DNA of 64,000 nt from Polyangiaceae bacterium (GTDB lineage: Bacteria; Myxococcota_A; Polyangia; Polyangiales; Polyangiaceae), in the NCBI GenBank assembly GCA_029261965.1, contig JAJDAH010000403.1, positions 1 through 64,000 on the forward strand, in the 5' to 3' direction. A program made the position numbers and the translations under genes. This document shows, piece by piece, positions 61,705-64,000 of this stretch (positions are counted from its first letter, which is position 1; each line of letters begins with the position of its first letter). The notes beneath the pieces are model-generated. The model saw only the letters and a list, made by a program, of their open reading frames with translations. It was not told where the DNA came from and did not search any database.

Positions 61705-64000
61705 TCAGTGGACGGCAGCTTGGGCGGCTTCGTCGGCTTTCTGCGTCTGCCCGAGCTTGCGCCAGTTCTCGGCAGCACGGTCGGCTGCCCTTTTTGCGAG
61801 GGCGACCTCTCCGGCCATCGCTGCGGCGCGCGCACCGTCCGTCAGGGCACGCGCCGCAGAGTCGATGACCGCTCCGGTCTGATCGGCCAGCACCTCGTGT
61901 CGCTCGAGAACTTCGCCCGCGGTCTCGAATCGCCCCGCTCTCGCCAAACAGCGAAACAACGTGGCCAGCACTATCGCCTCGATGCCCGGTCGGTTCGACG
62001 ATTCGAGCTCTTGGGTGGCGCGGCGCAGAACTCGTTCAGCTTCGTCGAACCTCCCCTGGTCGACGAGCGCGGCGCCGAGCGCCGCGCCACCCCGGTACCC
62101 CTGCGCCGGCGCGACTTCTTCGAAGGTTTCGAGCGCCGAACGGGCCCACTCCTCCGCCTTTGTGGGGTCACCTCGTGCCGCGGCCAGGAGCGAGAGGTTG
62201 GCGTGGGTATGAGCCAGCCCGACGCGCGAGCCGTGCTTTTCCGCCTCGGCTAGCGCCTCGAGCGAGAGGGCTTCGGCGCCGTCTAGGTCGTCGACGGCGA
62301 GTCGGAGAAGCGCGAGCCCCCAGAGAGGGTGAACCAAGTTGAGGCCGAACAGGTGTCCCCGCCTCGCCGCGTCGAGGGCTTGCCGAAACAGCCCTTCGGC
62401 AAGATCGAGATCTCCTCGAAACGCCATTGCCCAACCGAGCGGATAGGTGCAGCGCGCGACCAGATCGGGATCTGTCCCGTCGTGCGAGTTGAGCGCACCC
62501 TGCAGATACATGAGGCCTTGGACGACTTCGCCATGCCGAAGAGCGATGTCGCCGAGCTCGGCCATCGCGTGGGGGCGCTCCATCTTCCAATCGTACTTCT
62601 CGGCCGCGTCGAGGCAGGCTTGGGTGGTTTTGCGAGCAGCGTCGAGGTCGCCCTCACGACGCAAGATCCACGACTGTGCCGCCAGGTTGCGTCCCCAGGC
62701 TTCGTCGTGGTCGCCGATGCCTGCGTTTCGAAGAGCGCGGGCGTGCAGCTCGGTCAGCTCGCGGCCGCCGCGGTAGTCGCCACGTTCGACTCGCTGCCTG
62801 AGGCCCCAGACGATCGGTTCGACGGCCTCGCCAAACGCCTCGGCCAGTAGCAGGTGACGCCCGATGCGTTCGGAGACGTCACCTCGCTTCGTGTCGTAAC
62901 GGCCCCTCAGCATCTGGGCGATCGCGCGATGCCCGGTGACCGTCTCGCCGCGCTCGCGGGTCGCGCGCACGAGGCTTTCGCGCAACATGCCGTGAGCGAA
63001 GGCCCATCCAGTGCGTGTGGGGTAGAGCAGCCGGTGGCGGACGGCGGGCTCGATGTCGCCGCTGTCGAATTGGATGCCCCGTCCGTGGCAAGCGTCCCGC
63101 CACTCGGCGGCGTCGACCGACTGGCCCATGAGCGCCGCGAGCTCGATCGCTCGCGCCCCGTTCGAGCCAGCGGGCATCACCCGTTGCGTCCGCGCAGCCC
63201 AAAGGGTGTGCAGATCGTCGGGTAGCTCGGCAGTGGCTCCCTCGCAGAGCGCGAACCCGCGCTCGCCGGGCACCAAAATGCCACGATCGACCCAGTCACC
63301 GACTAGCTGCACCGCAAAAAGCGGATTGCCCGCAGTGCGGTCCTTCACTTTACGCGCCAGCTCGCCCTCGAGACCCAGCAGATTCTCCACGAGCTCGGTG
63401 TGCTCGGCGTCGCCGAGCGGATCGAGCCGGAGCTCCGTGACGGTTTGGGCCTCCGACAGGTGGTCGATGCGTTCGCTCATGCCCGCGTCGTCGGCGAGCG
63501 CTTCCTCTTGGACGGTGGCGAGGATGAGGGCGCGGAGCTCGGGCCGTTCGGCGACAACCAGCTCGACGAACGACAGAGACTCGCTTCCCCAGTGCAAATC
63601 GTCGAGCCACACCAAGAGCGGGCGCCGCTCGGCGAGCTTCGCGAGCGCCGCGGCGATTACGCGCAATGGCTCGTCAGCGTCTTCGAAGCGAATGCGAGCC
63701 GTGTCGTCGCTCGTCGGCTGCAGCGACGGCGACAGGATTTCTCCGACCGCTCGGACGAGATAGTCGCTGCGCGCTCCGAGCAGCTGCGCGCATCGGCCGA
63801 GCGCTTCCGAATGCGTGAGTCCGACGCACCGGAGGTGCTCGGCAAGCATACGCGACAAACCCTCGGTGAGCCCGCGAGTCTCCGCGTGCGTGGCCCGCAG
63901 CACGACGGCGGCGCCGAGCTCGTCGGCCCGTTCGGAGCACCATTCGGCGAACCGACTCTTGCCTACCCCAGAGGGTCCCCGGGCGACGACTACCCGAAGC
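61705..64000 (-). CDS. C-terminal part of a STAND-type P-loop ATPase with TPR tail
   Basis: At least 764 residues, open to the right edge, so the start is outside. The visible N-terminal part begins a few codons before a Walker A motif GPSGVGKS (about 63976-63953), continues with WLDDLHWGSESL (Walker B-type, typical of AAA_16 domains in LuxR, cyclase and kinase-linked STAND proteins) and ATVQEEAL, then about 350 residues of TPR-like helical repeats (GDIALRHGEVVQGLMYLQ, ARNLAAQSW and similar). Myxobacterial proteins of this kind often carry a Ser/Thr kinase domain in front; that part is not seen. A regulatory role is likely. Confidence 0.82.
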   Translation of the reverse strand, partial: LRVVVARGPSGVGKSRFAEWCSERADELGAAVVLRATHAETRGLTEGLSRMLAEHLRCVGLTHSEALGRCAQLLGARSDYLVRAVGEILSPSLQPTSDDTARIRFEDADEPLRVIAAALAKLAERRPLLVWLDDLHWGSESLSFVELVVAERPELRALILATVQEEALADDAGMSERIDHLSEAQTVTELRLDPLGDAEHTELVENLLGLEGELARKVKDRTAGNPLFAVQLVGDWVDRGILVPGERGFALCEGATAELPDDLHTLWAARTQRVMPAGSNGARAIELAALMGQSVDAAEWRDACHGRGIQFDSGDIEPAVRHRLLYPTRTGWAFAHGMLRESLVRATRERGETVTGHRAIAQMLRGRYDTKRGDVSERIGRHLLLAEAFGEAVEPIVWGLRQRVERGDYRGGRELTELHARALRNAGIGDHDEAWGRNLAAQSWILRREGDLDAARKTTQACLDAAEKYDWKMERPHAMAELGDIALRHGEVVQGLMYLQGALNSHDGTDPDLVARCTYPLGWAMAFRGDLDLAEGLFRQALDAARRGHLFGLNLVHPLWGLALLRLAVDDLDGAEALSLEALAEAEKHGSRVGLAHTHANLSLLAAARGDPTKAEEWARSALETFEEVAPAQGYRGGAALGAALVDQGRFDEAERVLRRATQELESSNRPGIEAIVLATLFRCLARAGRFETAGEVLERHEVLADQTGAVIDSAARALTDGARAAAMAGEVALAKRAADRAAENWRKLGQTQKADEAAQAAVH

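Overview
The window looks like a chromosomal segment of a high-GC myxobacterium, most likely of the order Polyangiales (Myxococcota). This is an inference from gene content: about half of the genes encode lipoproteins in which a lipobox cysteine is followed by a long Gly/Ser/Thr/Ala spacer and then a domain, beside a Ser/Thr kinase with TPR repeats, an FHA-AAA regulator, several ECF sigma factors and Stig1-like Cys-rich repeats. I saw no rRNA, tRNA, CRISPR array, transposase or integrase.

Layout. 1-19,600: a run of predicted lipoproteins (LamG/DUF2341, HtrA-like protease, delta-60 repeats, lactonase-type propeller, VWA and several Cys-rich types), interrupted by a Ser/Thr kinase divergent from an ECF sigma gene (12,422-15,893). 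A roughly 200-bp repeat stands on both sides of the protease and its neighbour. 19,668-21,730: a DUF4336-like gene and an AbiEii-type toxin-antitoxin pair, bounded by 38-nt direct repeats. 21,789-32,066: minus-strand genes, mostly lipoproteins, including a ten-repeat Stig1-like protein, a metallo-beta-lactamase-fold hydrolase and an esterase. 32,356-37,234: zinc-ribbon protein, HipA-like kinase, twitch radical SAM protein, ECF42-type sigma factor and its DGPF partner, all on the minus strand. 38,452-40,821: a DUF1266 protein divergent from a fusion of a terpene-cyclase-like toroid with a GGDEF domain. 40,977-44,514: outer-membrane protein, ECF sigma, FecR-like protein and lipoprotein; the first three overlap by ATGA. 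44,557-50,928: further lipoproteins, a TetR regulator, a universal stress protein and a hemerythrin-like protein. 51,157-55,501: a three-gene ABC exporter. 55,935-64,000: purple-acid-phosphatase-like lipoprotein, AraC regulator, ZU5-like lipoprotein, FHA-AAA regulator and the C-terminal part of a P-loop ATPase with a helical-repeat tail that runs off the right edge.

How the parts work together. Most products should sit in or beyond the envelope (proteases, esterase, phosphatase, propellers, Cys-rich adhesin-like proteins), while the kinase, sigma factors and AAA/FHA proteins are probably signalling elements. Translational coupling is frequent (ATGA, CTGA or longer overlaps), so several operons can be read directly. 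The most unusual items are the toroid-GGDEF fusion, the radical SAM/HipA-like/sigma-DGPF neighbourhood, the repeat-bounded toxin-antitoxin block and three families of dispersed non-coding repeats.
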